Source: Rhodobacter sp. | Lineage (GTDB): Bacteria > Pseudomonadota > Alphaproteobacteria > Rhodobacterales > Rhodobacteraceae | Assembly (NCBI GenBank): GCA_027490955.1 | Contig: JAIXXB010000006.1 | Coordinates: forward strand, 62,001-126,000 | DNA: 64,000 nucleotides | Reading direction: 5' to 3' | Shown: positions 8,121 to 18,106 of the stretch, piece after piece | Layout of the letters: every line of letters begins with the position of its first letter | Position numbering within the stretch: position 1 is the first letter of the stretch | Program-made: the position numbers and the translations under genes | The notes under the pieces: model-generated | The model's database searches: none | Told to the model about the DNA's origin: nothing | What the model saw: only the letters and a program-made list of their open reading frames with translations

Positions 8121-10145
8121 ATGACCATTCGCACAGATTTTCCGCATAAGGTGGTTGAGACGCCAGATATGGGCATTGTCCTATCGGACGGCTGCCGCCT
8201 GTCGGCACGGGTTTGGATGCCAGAAAATGCCGCCACCCATCCCGTTCCCGCGATATTAGAGTATATTCCCTATCGCAAACGCGATGGAACTTTGCCCCGC
8301 GATGAAACGATGCACCCCTATTTCGCAGGCCACGGCTATGCAGCAGTGCGCGTTGATATGCGCGGCTGTGGTGATAGCGAAGGGCTGATGCTGGACGAAT
8401 ACACCGAGCAGGAACTGCAAGACGCCGAAGAGGTGATCGCATGGCTTGCAGCCCAGCCTTGGTGCACGGGTCATGTTGGGATGATGGGCAAAAGCTGGGG
8501 CGGATTTAACTGCCTGCAAACAGCCTTTCGCCAGCCGCCCGCGCTCAAGGCCGTGGTCGCCGTCTGCGCGACAACGGACCGATTTGCCGATGATATCCAC
8601 TTCAAAGGCGGTTGTCTTTTGGGCGAGAATTTTGGCTGGGGCGCGCTTATGCTGTCTTATTCCAGCCGCCCCGCCGATCCCGCCTTGCGGCCCAACTGGC
8701 GAGATGACTGGTTGGCCCGACTTAACGCCGAGCCGTGGCTTGCGCCGCGTTGGGCAGGCCATCAATCGCGCAGCGCCTATTGGAAACATGGGTCGGTCTG
8801 CGAGGATTATGCCCGCATGACCATTCCCGTGCAAATCTGGGGTGGCTGGGCCGATAATTACATGAACACAGTCGCCACATTGCTGGCCAATGTACCTGCG
8901 CCCGTGAAGGGAATCGTCGGCCCTTGGGTGCATCAATATCCCAATACCGCCGTTCCCGCCCCCCGCGTTGGGTTTTTGCAAGAGGCCCTGCGCTGGTGGG
9001 ATCGCTGGCTTAAGGGCGCTGCAAGCGGGGTAGAAGACGATCCTGCCTATCGGATTTACCGCCTGCAAAGCGAGCCCCCGAACGCCAGCGCCGCCGAGCG
9101 CAGCGGCCAATGGATAGCAGAGCCCGTCTGGCCCAGCCCCAATGTTTCGCGGCAAAGATGGTTTTTGCAAGAGGGCGGCCAAGAGCCATCGCAAAAGCGG
9201 GCAGGACTGCTGGGCCAAAGTGACAGCGCGCTTCATATGGAAATTGCGACGCCGCAGCATTTGGGCATGCATACGGGTGAATTCTTTCCCATGGGGCTGA
9301 ATGCCGAAATGCCAGGCAATCAGGCCAGTGATGATGCTTTGTCTGTGTGTTTTGACGGGCCTATTCAAGACAGCCATCTGGATTTGGTCGGTGCGGCGCG
9401 GCTGACGCTGCAACTGTCATCTGATGCGCCACTGGGCTTTGTGGTGGCGCGGCTGTGCGATGTGGGGCCAGATGGGGCCTCGGTGCGCATTGCCCATGGC
9501 ATGCTAAACCTCTGCCACCGCGACAGTATGGAAAATCCCGCACCGCTGGTGCCCGGGCAGCGCTTTGATGTGGCCTTTGACATCGACCACATGGCCTATC
9601 GATTGGCCCCGGGCCACCGCCTGAGGCTGGCTTTGTCTAACAGCTATTGGCCTTTTGTCTGGCCCTCGCCAACAGCGACACGCCTGACACTGCTGCGCGG
9701 CCATTTGGATCTGCCTGTGCATCAAGGCCAAACGCAGGATTGGACGCCGCCGCCCGCCGAAACCTCTGCCCCTTGGCAGCATAAGGTGCTGCGCCATGGA
9801 CACAGCACGCGCAAAATCGAAACCGACCTGATCAGTGGAAAAATATCCTTGGTGATCAGCGACGATTTGGGCGATCAGGAAAACGCGGCCCATGGGCTGC
9901 AAACAGGCGCGACGATGAGCGAGCTTTGGGAAATCCATCCAGACGACCCCTTGTCCGCCCGCGCCGTCCACAAATGGGAACAGCGCCTGTCGCGCGCAGA
10001 GTGGAGCGTGCGCACCGAAGCATGGGCCGAGATGACCGCAACCCACAGCCATTTACAGCTTAAGGCGCGGCTGCGGGCCTTTGAAGGGGATAAACTGGTG
10101 TTTGATCGCAGCTATGACGAAGAGGTGGCGCGCAAGTTCGTCTAA
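8121..10145 (+). CDS. CocE/NonD family serine hydrolase (X-Pro dipeptidyl-peptidase-like)
   Basis: Alpha/beta-hydrolase of the S15 type, 674 residues. It has an N-terminal catalytic domain, and a C-terminal jelly-roll domain typical of X-Pro dipeptidyl-peptidases and alpha-amino-acid ester hydrolases starts at about residue 415. The nucleophile elbow GKSWGG places the catalytic Ser near residue 125. The oxyanion Tyr region EYIPYRKRD is upstream, and GWADNY and GPWVHQYP supply the likely Asp and His. No signal peptide is seen, so it is probably cytoplasmic. The ATG at 8121 follows GGGGGATATTTC; an upstream in-frame ATG at 8079 is less likely. The downstream importer suggests it cleaves an imported peptide, ester or amide. 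The true substrate cannot be read from sequence. Confidence 0.85.
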   Translation: MTIRTDFPHKVVETPDMGIVLSDGCRLSARVWMPENAATHPVPAILEYIPYRKRDGTLPRDETMHPYFAGHGYAAVRVDMRGCGDSEGLMLDEYTEQELQDAEEVIAWLAAQPWCTGHVGMMGKSWGGFNCLQTAFRQPPALKAVVAVCATTDRFADDIHFKGGCLLGENFGWGALMLSYSSRPADPALRPNWRDDWLARLNAEPWLAPRWAGHQSRSAYWKHGSVCEDYARMTIPVQIWGGWADNYMNTVATLLANVPAPVKGIVGPWVHQYPNTAVPAPRVGFLQEALRWWDRWLKGAASGVEDDPAYRIYRLQSEPPNASAAERSGQWIAEPVWPSPNVSRQRWFLQEGGQEPSQKRAGLLGQSDSALHMEIATPQHLGMHTGEFFPMGLNAEMPGNQASDDALSVCFDGPIQDSHLDLVGAARLTLQLSSDAPLGFVVARLCDVGPDGASVRIAHGMLNLCHRDSMENPAPLVPGQRFDVAFDIDHMAYRLAPGHRLRLALSNSYWPFVWPSPTATRLTLLRGHLDLPVHQGQTQDWTPPPAETSAPWQHKVLRHGHSTRKIETDLISGKISLVISDDLGDQENAAHGLQTGATMSELWEIHPDDPLSARAVHKWEQRLSRAEWSVRTEAWAEMTATHSHLQLKARLRAFEGDKLVFDRSYDEEVARKFV

Positions 10146-10649
10146 TCGCCGATTGTGGCGGCACGCAGATGTGCGATGGGGGCCTTCGGGATGCGGGCAC
10201 AAAGGATACGGGCACAGGGGCGGTGTCTATTGCCAGCCTCGCCCGCGCTCTTTCATGCCGAACCCGCCAAACGATCCACGCCCTATGCAAGAAGCCCCCT
10301 TTGCGGGCAAGATATTGATTTACCAAGGAAATGTAGACAGCATGTATTTTTGGACTGGCGAATTAGGAAATACCATGCCTGATCCATCCGCCCGCAGGGG
10401 TATGGCATCATGCCTCATCGTTTTGCAGATCACAGGCGCGGCGCGAAGGGCGAGATTCTGGCCATGGGGACGGCCCCGCCACCGCGCAATGCCCCGTGGT
10501 CCAAAAACGTCATATTTTTCTGTTCCTGTCGGATTAAAATCTTGACCTGTCGGAAACAACCTGAGACTTCTTGTGCAGGGCTCGTTTAATCGCGGGTGTG
10601 AGGGTACTAGTCTTTGATAACCACAAACCAAAAGGGAGAGTTTGGTCAA
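10146..10649. other. About 500-base intergenic region before the ABC importer
   Basis: No open frame here resembles a protein; the longest overlaps the hydrolase gene in another frame. The right end becomes AT-richer and carries two CCTGTCGGA direct repeats, then AAAGGGAGAG as ribosome-binding site before 10650. I see no clear terminator for the hydrolase gene. Confidence 0.5.
10525..10554 (+). promoter_or_regulatory. Direct repeats CCTGTCGGA 21 bases apart
   Basis: Identical nine-base copies at 10525-10533 and 10546-10554 are spaced by two helical turns. A TTGACC at 10542-10547 overlaps the second copy and could be a -35 element. The pattern fits AraC-type half-sites, but CTGTCGG also occurs in nearby coding DNA. 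Confidence 0.35.
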
Positions 10650-12245
10650 ATGGAAGATTTTGCAAAAAAACTACGCGAGGCAGAGCGTTTGGCCGCACGG
10701 TCAAGCGTATCGCGCCGTGACTTCATGCAGCTTGCGATGATGACGGGACTTTCTGCTGCGGCAGCGGGCGCCATGTTCTCGAAAGCAGAAGCGGCTGAAA
10801 CTCCGAAAAAAGGCGGTACCTTCCGTATGGGCATGGAAGGCGGCTCGGCAACAGACAGCCTTGATCCGCGCACCTATGCAGACAGCGTGATGATTGCAGC
10901 ATCGCTGGCGGTTTATAACTGCATGGTCGAATTTGACAGTGCGGGCAACCCAACAGGTGAATTGCTGGAAAGCTGGGAAGCGAAGCCCGGCGCTGTTGAA
11001 TGGATTTTCAACGTCCGCCAAGGGGTGACCTTCTCGAACGGCAAGACCTTGGATGCAGATGATATTCTGTATTCGATTGCCATCCACCGCGGTGAAGAAA
11101 CCTCCTCGCCTGCCAAGGGCATTTTGGCGCAGATCGCTGATATCAAGGCCGTTTCGCCAAGCCAAGTCGCCATCACCCTGTCCAGCGGCAATGCTGACTT
11201 CCCCGTGATTCTGGGCGACTATCACTTGGTTGTGGTGCCAAATGGCTTTACCGATTGGCAAAAGCCAATTGGCACGGGCGGCTATGTGCTGGAAAGCTTC
11301 GAGCCTGGCGTGCGCCTTGTGTTCCAAAATCGTGGCGAATACTGGAAAGAGGGCCGTGCCAACTTTGACACAGTCGAATTGCTGAACATCCAAGACGTCG
11401 CAGCACGCACGGCAGCCCTGCAATCGGGGCAAATCGATGCCGCGAACCGCCTAGATGCACGCACCGTCGATCTGATGATGAGCAATCCAGACCTGAACAT
11501 CGTGCGCACCAAAGGCACGGGTAACCGGTTCTGCTTCGTCTCGCGCGTCACACAGCCCGGCTTTGACAACAAAGATCTGCGCCTTGCGCTGAAATATGGT
11601 ATCGACCGCGAGAAAATCATCGACTCGGTTTATTCGGGCTATGCCGTTCCCGGCAACGACCACACGCTGGACAGCTTTAACCCCTATTACAACACCGAGA
11701 TGCCTCAGCGCGCCTATGACCCAGATAAAGCAGCCTTCCACTTTAAGAAATCTGGCCTAAGCGGCCCGATCACCTTGAAAACCTCCGAAGGCGCATGGGG
11801 TTCGGCAGTGGATTGCGCGCAGCTGTACCAAGAATCCATGGCAAAAGCAGGCATCACATTGAATGTGGAAAAAGTGTCGGCTGACGGGTATTGGGACAAC
11901 GTATGGCTCAAAGAGCCGTTCTGCGCCGTGTATTGGGGCCGCCGCCTGTCGGCTGACCAAACCTTTACCCAAACCTATGGGTCGGGCTCGGATTGGAACG
12001 ATTCCGATTGGCGCGTGCCAGAATTCGACAAGCTGGTCGAAGCGGCACGTGTTGAACTGGATGAAGCCAAGCGCAAAGAGATGTACTTCGCTTGCCAACA
12101 GATGATCGCTGAAGATGGAGGTATGGTGTGCTTTGCCATCACCGATTACCTTGACGGCTTCTCTTCCAAAGTGATGGGCGCAGCTCCGCACGCGCGTTAC
12201 GACATGAACGACAACCGTATCGCTGAAAAAGGCTGGTTCGCCTAA
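10650..12245 (+). CDS. Peptide-type ABC transporter substrate-binding protein (family 5)
   Basis: Periplasmic binding protein of the extracellular solute-binding family 5 (oligopeptide, dipeptide, nickel), 531 residues. The N-terminus carries a twin-arginine-like motif SRRDFMQLAM followed by a hydrophobic stretch and AEAAE, so export by Tat is likely. The mature region begins GGTFRMGMEGG and contains the family pattern around NVRQGVTFSNGKTLDADDI. The ATG at 10650 has AAAGGGAGAG upstream; the frame opens earlier at 10614 without support. It is the first gene of a four-gene importer set with two permeases and a fused ATPase. Confidence 0.92.
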   Translation: MEDFAKKLREAERLAARSSVSRRDFMQLAMMTGLSAAAAGAMFSKAEAAETPKKGGTFRMGMEGGSATDSLDPRTYADSVMIAASLAVYNCMVEFDSAGNPTGELLESWEAKPGAVEWIFNVRQGVTFSNGKTLDADDILYSIAIHRGEETSSPAKGILAQIADIKAVSPSQVAITLSSGNADFPVILGDYHLVVVPNGFTDWQKPIGTGGYVLESFEPGVRLVFQNRGEYWKEGRANFDTVELLNIQDVAARTAALQSGQIDAANRLDARTVDLMMSNPDLNIVRTKGTGNRFCFVSRVTQPGFDNKDLRLALKYGIDREKIIDSVYSGYAVPGNDHTLDSFNPYYNTEMPQRAYDPDKAAFHFKKSGLSGPITLKTSEGAWGSAVDCAQLYQESMAKAGITLNVEKVSADGYWDNVWLKEPFCAVYWGRRLSADQTFTQTYGSGSDWNDSDWRVPEFDKLVEAARVELDEAKRKEMYFACQQMIAEDGGMVCFAITDYLDGFSSKVMGAAPHARYDMNDNRIAEKGWFA

Positions 12246-12280
12246 GTTTGGCGGCAACGTAAAAAAGGGAAGACCCGAAT

Positions 12281-13228
12281 ATGCTACGATTAATTATTAC
12301 TCGGGTCTTCCTTGGTTGTCTGACGTTACTTGTGGTCACATTGCTGATCTTTGTGGCCACAGAAATTCTACCCGGCGATGTCGCCTCGGCCGTTTTGGGG
12401 CAAGGGGCGACACCCGACACTCTGGCCGCGTTCCGCATTGAACTTGGCTTAGATCGCCCCGCCTATGTGCGCTATCTGGAATGGCTGACAAATGCCCTGC
12501 AGGGCGATTTGGGCGTGGCCATGACCAATAAGCGCGATGTGATTGAAACGCTGACCCCCAGATTAAGCAACACTTTGTTCTTGGCAGGCTATGCCGCCGC
12601 CATTGCAGTGCCTATGGCCATCGTTCTGGGTGTGCTTTCGGCGATCAACGAAGGCAAATTTATCGACCGCGCTGCGAATGTTTTGACATTGGGCGCCATC
12701 TCTGTGCCCGAGTTTTTCATCGCCTATATTCTGATTTTGGTATTTGCCACCAATTTGGGCTGGTTCCCGTCCCTGTCTACAGTGTACGCAGACATGGGTC
12801 TGTGGGATAAAATCTATGTCGTGGCCTTGCCCGCTGTTACACTGACCTTGCTGGTGATGGCACATATGCTGCGCATGACCCGCGCATCTGTCTTGGCGAT
12901 CATGTCGCAGCCCTATATCGAAATGGCCTTTCTTAAGGGCCTGCCACGCCGCCGCGTGATTTTGCGCCACGCTTTGCCCAATGCCGCCGCGCCAATCATC
13001 TCGGTTGTGGCGCTGAACTTGGCTTATTTGATTGTGGGCGTTGTGGTGATTGAAGTGGTTTTTGTCTATCCGGGGGTGGGCCAATATATGGTGGATGGTG
13101 TGACCAAGCGCGATTTGCCTGTGATTCAAGCCTGCGCTTTGGTTTTTGGTGGTGCCTTTGTTCTGCTCAACACTCTTGCCGATGTTTTGGCAATTCTTGT
13201 AAATCCACGCCTTCGGCACCCACGCTAG
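12281..13228 (+). CDS. ABC transporter permease, DppB/OppB type
   Basis: Inner-membrane permease of 315 residues with six predicted membrane segments. The N-terminus (MLRLIITRVFLGCLTLLVVT) is the usual first helix of DppB-type subunits. The cytoplasmic EAA loop reads EMAFLKGLPRRRVILRHALP, which docks the ATPase. It begins 36 bases after the binding protein and ends eight bases before the second permease, consistent with one operon. Substrate specificity resides mostly in the binding protein. Confidence 0.92.
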   Translation: MLRLIITRVFLGCLTLLVVTLLIFVATEILPGDVASAVLGQGATPDTLAAFRIELGLDRPAYVRYLEWLTNALQGDLGVAMTNKRDVIETLTPRLSNTLFLAGYAAAIAVPMAIVLGVLSAINEGKFIDRAANVLTLGAISVPEFFIAYILILVFATNLGWFPSLSTVYADMGLWDKIYVVALPAVTLTLLVMAHMLRMTRASVLAIMSQPYIEMAFLKGLPRRRVILRHALPNAAAPIISVVALNLAYLIVGVVVIEVVFVYPGVGQYMVDGVTKRDLPVIQACALVFGGAFVLLNTLADVLAILVNPRLRHPR

Positions 13229-13236
13229 AGTGAGAT

Positions 13237-14076
13237 ATGTCCATTCATCATTCCCTTAGAAATCCGCCACTCTCTGCCAAAATTGGCATTGTGATTTTTC
13301 TATTTTTCATCTTTTGCGCCGTATTTGCGCCCCTGATCGCCCCTTATGGCGAGGCCGAGTCTGTCGGTAAAACATGGATTGGCCCTTCGGCGGAATTCTG
13401 GCTTGGCACTGATAATATCGGGCGCGATATGCTGTCGCGTATCATTTATGGCGCGCGCATGACGCTGGGCGTGGCTGCGGCCTGTACGCTGCTGTCATTC
13501 TTGATTGGCGTGACCATGGGGCTTTTGGCGGCAGTTGCAGGCAAAACTGTAGATCAGGTTTTATCGCGGTTCATCGATTTGATGCTGTCGATTCCGATTT
13601 TGGTTTTTGCCCTGATGATTTTGTCCATGCTCGGCTCTAGCCTGCTGACATTGGTGATCACGATTGGCGTTTTGGACAGTTTTAGGGTGTTTCGTTTGGC
13701 CCGTTCCATCGCTGTGAACATCGTCGTCACAGAATTTGTCGAGGTGGCACGCCTGCGCGGCGAAGGGCTGTGGTGGATTATGCGCCGCGAAGTCTTGCCC
13801 AATGCCTTGCCGCCGATGATCGCTGAATTTGGCCTGCGGTTTTGCTTTAACTTTTTGTTTGTGGCGGGGCTTAGCTTTTTGGGCCTTGGCATTCAGCCGC
13901 CCTTTGCTGATTGGGGCGGGATGGTGCGCGAAAATGGCCGCTCGATCGCCTTTGGTATCCCTGCGCCCCTTTGGCCAGCCCTTGCCATTGCCTTGACGAC
14001 AATCAGTGTCAACATGATCGTGGATTGGATTTTGTCGATTAATGCGCGGCCCTCTGGCGCATCGGCGGAGATGTAG
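13237..14076 (+). CDS. ABC transporter permease, DppC/OppC type
   Basis: Second permease subunit, 279 residues. The N-terminal region before the main domain includes a hydrophobic helix (GIVIFLFFIFCAVFAPLIAP) followed by the conserved WIGPSAEFWLGTDNIGRDML segment of the OppC N-terminal domain. The EAA loop is FVEVARLRGEGLWWIMRREV. It would pair with the DppB-type subunit to form the channel. It ends one base before the ATPase start, so translation is probably coupled. Confidence 0.92.
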   Translation: MSIHHSLRNPPLSAKIGIVIFLFFIFCAVFAPLIAPYGEAESVGKTWIGPSAEFWLGTDNIGRDMLSRIIYGARMTLGVAAACTLLSFLIGVTMGLLAAVAGKTVDQVLSRFIDLMLSIPILVFALMILSMLGSSLLTLVITIGVLDSFRVFRLARSIAVNIVVTEFVEVARLRGEGLWWIMRREVLPNALPPMIAEFGLRFCFNFLFVAGLSFLGLGIQPPFADWGGMVRENGRSIAFGIPAPLWPALAIALTTISVNMIVDWILSINARPSGASAEM

Positions 14077-14077
14077 A

Positions 14078-15682
14078 ATGACCGCTGCAATTTTAGAAAT
14101 ACATGGTTTGCGCGTTGAAAATTTGGCAGGCAATGTTCTGGTCGATAACGCCAATATCACCTTGTTGCCGGGCGAGGTTTTGGGCCTGATCGGCGAATCT
14201 GGCGCGGGCAAATCTACCATTGGCTTGGCAGCAATGGGCTATGCGCGCGGTGGGTGCAAAATTACCGCAGGGCGCGTTGTGATCGACGGCGTGACGATCC
14301 AAGACCTTACCGCCGAAGGGCGCGCGCAGTTTCGTGGGCGACGCATTGCCTATGTGGCGCAATCGGCAGCGGCCTCGTTCAACCCAGCCCATTGCATTAT
14401 GGACCAGATTTGCGAAATGCCCGTGCATCACGGCGTGCGCACCCGCGCCGAGGCCGAAGCTTGGGCCATCGAGATGTTTCGCACGCTAGAACTGCCCAAT
14501 CCTGAAACGTTCGGCGCGCGCTATCCGCACCAAGTTTCAGGCGGGCAACTGCAGCGCGCAATGGCGATCATGGCTATCTCGGCCCGTCCCGATATTGTCG
14601 TCTTTGATGAGCCAACCACAGCGCTGGACGTCACGACGCAAATCGAAGTGCTGGTTTTAATCAAAACCCTGATCCGCGACTATAAAATTGCAGCCCTATA
14701 CATCACCCATGATCTGGCCGTTGTGGCGCAAATTGCCGACCGCATCATGGTGCTGCGTCACGGCAAGCTTGTGGAAACGGATTCAACCGCGCGCATTTTG
14801 CATGCGCCGCAGCAGCAATACACCAAAGATTTGGTCGAAGATCGCCAAAGCTCTGACGTGTTTCAAGAGCGCTCTTTGAAATCAGGCCGCGAGGTGATTT
14901 TGGATGCCTCCCATGTCAGCGCCCATTATGGTGACTTTCAGGTGCTCAAAGACGTGTCCATCACAGTCGCCAAAGGGGAAACTGTGGCGATTGTGGGGGA
15001 ATCTGGCTCGGGCAAAACATCGCTGGCGCGCGTGATGGTGGGGCTTACGCGGCCGACATCGGGATCGATTACCTTTTTGGGCCAAGCGCTGGCAGGTGAA
15101 TTAAAACAGCGCAGCCGCGAAGATCTGCGTAAGATGCAGTTGATCTATCAACAGCCCGATGTGGCGCTTAATCCGCGCCAGACAGTGGGTGAAATCATTG
15201 GCCGGCCCATTTCGCTGTACTTTAACCGCAGCAAACAGGCCGTGCGTGCCCGCACGCTAGAGCTTTTGGCCCAAGTGGGCCTGCCAGCCGATTATATAGA
15301 CCGCAAGTCAACGGCCCTGTCGGGGGGGCAAAAACAGCGCATTTGTATTGCGCGCGCACTCGCGGCAGAGCCTTCGTTGATTATCTGCGACGAGCCGACC
15401 TCGGCTTTGGATCAGCTTGTTGCGGATGAAATTTTGAAACTGCTGCAAAAGCTGCAAGATGATTTGGGCCTGTCCTATTTGGTCATCACGCATGATTTGG
15501 GCATCGTGCGGCGTATCGCGCATCGCACCACTGTGCTGCTTTCTGGGCAGGTGGTGGCAAGTGGCCCCACAGGCGACATCTTTAAACCGCCTTTCCACCC
15601 CTATACTGAAAAGCTATTGCAATCTGTGCCTGAGTTGCGGGAAAGCTGGCTGGACGAAGTTACCGCAAAACGCGCGAAATAA
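14078..15682 (+). CDS. Fused dual ABC transporter ATP-binding protein (DppD-DppF type)
   Basis: One 534-residue polypeptide with two complete ATPase domains, in place of separate DppD and DppF proteins. Domain 1 has Walker A GESGAGKST, signature VSGGQLQRAMA and Walker B IVVFDEPTTALD. Domain 2 has GESGSGKTS, LSGGQKQRICIARAL and LIICDEPTSALD. Both keep the switch His (ITHDL). An oligopeptide-transporter C-terminal motif follows domain 1 (RILHAPQQQYTKDL). Such fusions are common in alphaproteobacterial peptide importers. The ATG at 14078 lies one base after the permease stop; the in-frame ATG at 14042 would overlap it. Confidence 0.93.
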   Translation: MTAAILEIHGLRVENLAGNVLVDNANITLLPGEVLGLIGESGAGKSTIGLAAMGYARGGCKITAGRVVIDGVTIQDLTAEGRAQFRGRRIAYVAQSAAASFNPAHCIMDQICEMPVHHGVRTRAEAEAWAIEMFRTLELPNPETFGARYPHQVSGGQLQRAMAIMAISARPDIVVFDEPTTALDVTTQIEVLVLIKTLIRDYKIAALYITHDLAVVAQIADRIMVLRHGKLVETDSTARILHAPQQQYTKDLVEDRQSSDVFQERSLKSGREVILDASHVSAHYGDFQVLKDVSITVAKGETVAIVGESGSGKTSLARVMVGLTRPTSGSITFLGQALAGELKQRSREDLRKMQLIYQQPDVALNPRQTVGEIIGRPISLYFNRSKQAVRARTLELLAQVGLPADYIDRKSTALSGGQKQRICIARALAAEPSLIICDEPTSALDQLVADEILKLLQKLQDDLGLSYLVITHDLGIVRRIAHRTTVLLSGQVVASGPTGDIFKPPFHPYTEKLLQSVPELRESWLDEVTAKRAK

Positions 15683-16120
15683 GTCCCTCAGCCATGTATA
15701 GCGGCAGGTCATGCCTTATCATCCCTGCATCACTGCGCGGCTGAGCGGCTTTTTATCGTGCGGCAAGGCAATATTCCGTCTGCGCTCAACCCAGTATCTG
15801 GTTGCCCCTTTCAAACCCGCTGCCGCTGGTCATCACAGGTGGCAGGCGGGATGTGCGACACCCCAATGCCGCCCCTGCGCGCAGTGAAGGGCGGCCATTA
15901 AATCAAATGCCATCGGGATCACAAAACCTTGGCAGCGATAGAACCTGTGGTTAAAATGGCCTATGCGGATGGCTATTTGCTGCATTGCGGCACATCACGC
16001 CAAAGTGTATAACACCCTATCGCCGCCGACTCGCGCGGTAACCATTGGAGCAAATGTTCGCCACTGCCACGGCTAAGCATTTCAACATCTGCTGCCGCGT
16101 GCTGCGCACACGTCCCCACC
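15683..16120. other. 438-base intergenic region before kup
   Basis: Several stop codons interrupt all frames, and I recognise no protein, RNA or clear terminator. The DNA keeps the local GC bias, so it may hold a decayed coding remnant, but no homology can be claimed. Confidence 0.4.
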
Positions 16121-18106
16121 ATGTCAAAAAACACAACGCCCAAACCTGCCAAATCTTTGGCCAATACTTCTGCGCCTGATCCCGTAGCCCAAATCGACAT
16201 TGCCGATTATCTGCGCGAAGAGGAAATTGCCCCTGCCCATAGCGCGCCGCAACAGGCCTCTTTGGCCGCATTGACTGTTGGCGCTGTTGGCGTGGTTTAT
16301 GGCGATATCGGCACCTCGCCGATTTATGCCTTTCGCGAATCTCTTAAGGCCGTCAGCGAGCATGGCGTGATTGATGTCCCATCTGTTTTGGGCATTTTGT
16401 CGCTGTTGATCTGGGCGCTGATCCTGATTGTGACCTTAAAATATGTGCTGTTTTTGTTGCGGGTCGATAACCGCGGCGAAGGCGGAATTTTGGCGCTGTA
16501 TACTATGGTGCGTCTGGCCATTGGGCGCAGATCTGTGCCGATATTGATTTTGGCCATTCTGGGGGCATCGCTGTTCTTTGGCGATGCTATCATCACCCCT
16601 GCCATTTCGGTTCTTTCCGCCGTCGAAGGCGCTGCATTGATCGCCCCGCGTTTGAATGAATGGGTCGTGCCTGCCACTGTGGGCATTTTGATTGCGCTGT
16701 TCATCGTGCAGCAGCAAGGCACGGGCAAGATTGCAGGGGCTTTTGGGCCGATCACTGCGCTGTGGTTTTTGGCCTTGGGCGGGTTGGGCCTGTGGAATAT
16801 CGCGGCCGAACCTGCAGTGCTGGCGGCCTTTAACCCGATCTATGCCCTTCAATTCTTGGGCCAACATCAAGATGTTGCTTTGCTGATCCTTGGCGCGGTG
16901 TTTCTGGCCGTCACAGGGGCCGAAGCGCTATATGCCGATTTGGGCCATTTTGGCCGCAGGCCGATCATGCTGGCATGGTTCGCGCTGATTTTCCCAGCTT
17001 TGGTGCTCAATTATCTGGGCCAAGGGGCCTTGGTCTTGTCGCGCCCCGAACTGGCCGAGAATATCTTTTTTGCCCTATGCCCGCCTGAATTATTGCCGTT
17101 TTTGGTGGCTTTGGCCACGGCGGCCACAGTCATTGCCTCGCAGGCGGTGATTTCGGGTGCCTTTTCGATGGGCCGCGCTGCCATTCAACTGGGCCTTTTG
17201 CCGCGCCTTGCCATTCGCCACACCTCGGCCAATCAAAGCGGGCAGATTTACATCGGCGCGCTGAATTGGGCGATGTTGTTTGGGGTTTTGTGGCTGGTGA
17301 TGCGGTTTGAAAACTCGTCGGGCCTTGCCTCGGCATATGGTATTGCGGTGACGGGCACGATGATCATCACCACCATTTTGGCCTTTGTCTATCTGTTCAC
17401 GGCACGTATTTTGCCGATTTGGTTGGCAGCGCTGGCCATTGGCCCGATCTTTGCGATCGAAGGGGTGTTCTTGATCTCGAACCTCGCCAAAGTGGCCGAT
17501 GGCGGCTATGTGCCGCTGCTGGTGGCCTTTTGCCTTGGCACGATGATGTGGGCATGGTGGCGCGGCACACAGGCGGTGCTGCGCAAAATGCACCGCCAGC
17601 AGGTCAGTTTGGAAAGTTTTGTCAAATCGATGGGCAAATCTTCGGTGCATATCGTCAACGGCACGGCGTTTTTTCTGTCGCCCGACCCCGATGTTGCGCC
17701 CACGGCTTTGCTGCACAACCTAAAACACAACCGCGTTTTGCACGAAGAGAATATCCTGTTGACGATTGAAACCCTGCGCACCCCCACTGCAAATGAAGAA
17801 GAGCGTGCGACCTATGAAATGCTTTCGCCGCGTTTCTCGCGTCTGACCTTGCGCTTTGGCTTTATGGAAACGCCGAATGTCTCGGCGGCAATGGTGCATG
17901 CGCGCCGTGTCGGGCTAAAGTTTGATGTGATGCGCTCGACCTTCTTTTTGGGGCGCAAGCGGCCTGTGGTGACGGGCAACATCGGGCTGGATCGCGCGCT
18001 GAACCGCCTCTATGCGCTGCTCAGCCGCTTTTCTGCCGATCCGTCCGATTATTACTATTTGCCGCGGGATCGGGTGGTAGAATTGGGCGAAAGGGTTGCC
18101 ATCTAA
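16121..18106 (+). CDS. kup: Kup-family potassium uptake protein
   Basis: Low-affinity potassium/proton symporter of the KUP/HAK/KT family, 661 residues. After a cytoplasmic leader of about 48 residues comes the family opening ALTVGAVGVVYGDIGTSPIYA, then about twelve hydrophobic segments including ILGASLFFGDAIITPAISVLS. A hydrophilic C-terminal domain of about 150 residues begins after ALRKMHRQQ-like sequence and ends near VVELGERVAI. No strong ribosome-binding site precedes the ATG; no better in-frame start exists before the first helix. It is unlinked to its neighbours by function. Confidence 0.93.
   Translation: MSKNTTPKPAKSLANTSAPDPVAQIDIADYLREEEIAPAHSAPQQASLAALTVGAVGVVYGDIGTSPIYAFRESLKAVSEHGVIDVPSVLGILSLLIWALILIVTLKYVLFLLRVDNRGEGGILALYTMVRLAIGRRSVPILILAILGASLFFGDAIITPAISVLSAVEGAALIAPRLNEWVVPATVGILIALFIVQQQGTGKIAGAFGPITALWFLALGGLGLWNIAAEPAVLAAFNPIYALQFLGQHQDVALLILGAVFLAVTGAEALYADLGHFGRRPIMLAWFALIFPALVLNYLGQGALVLSRPELAENIFFALCPPELLPFLVALATAATVIASQAVISGAFSMGRAAIQLGLLPRLAIRHTSANQSGQIYIGALNWAMLFGVLWLVMRFENSSGLASAYGIAVTGTMIITTILAFVYLFTARILPIWLAALAIGPIFAIEGVFLISNLAKVADGGYVPLLVAFCLGTMMWAWWRGTQAVLRKMHRQQVSLESFVKSMGKSSVHIVNGTAFFLSPDPDVAPTALLHNLKHNRVLHEENILLTIETLRTPTANEEERATYEMLSPRFSRLTLRFGFMETPNVSAAMVHARRVGLKFDVMRSTFFLGRKRPVVTGNIGLDRALNRLYALLSRFSADPSDYYYLPRDRVVELGERVAI

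Noticed and set aside
10081..10545. Possible small gene after the hydrolase
   Set aside because: The frame overlaps the hydrolase 3' end, has no ribosome-binding site and encodes nothing recognisable.
15683..16120. Decayed gene between the importer and kup
   Set aside because: Short translated stretches looked protein-like, but no homology can be named and stops occur in every frame.
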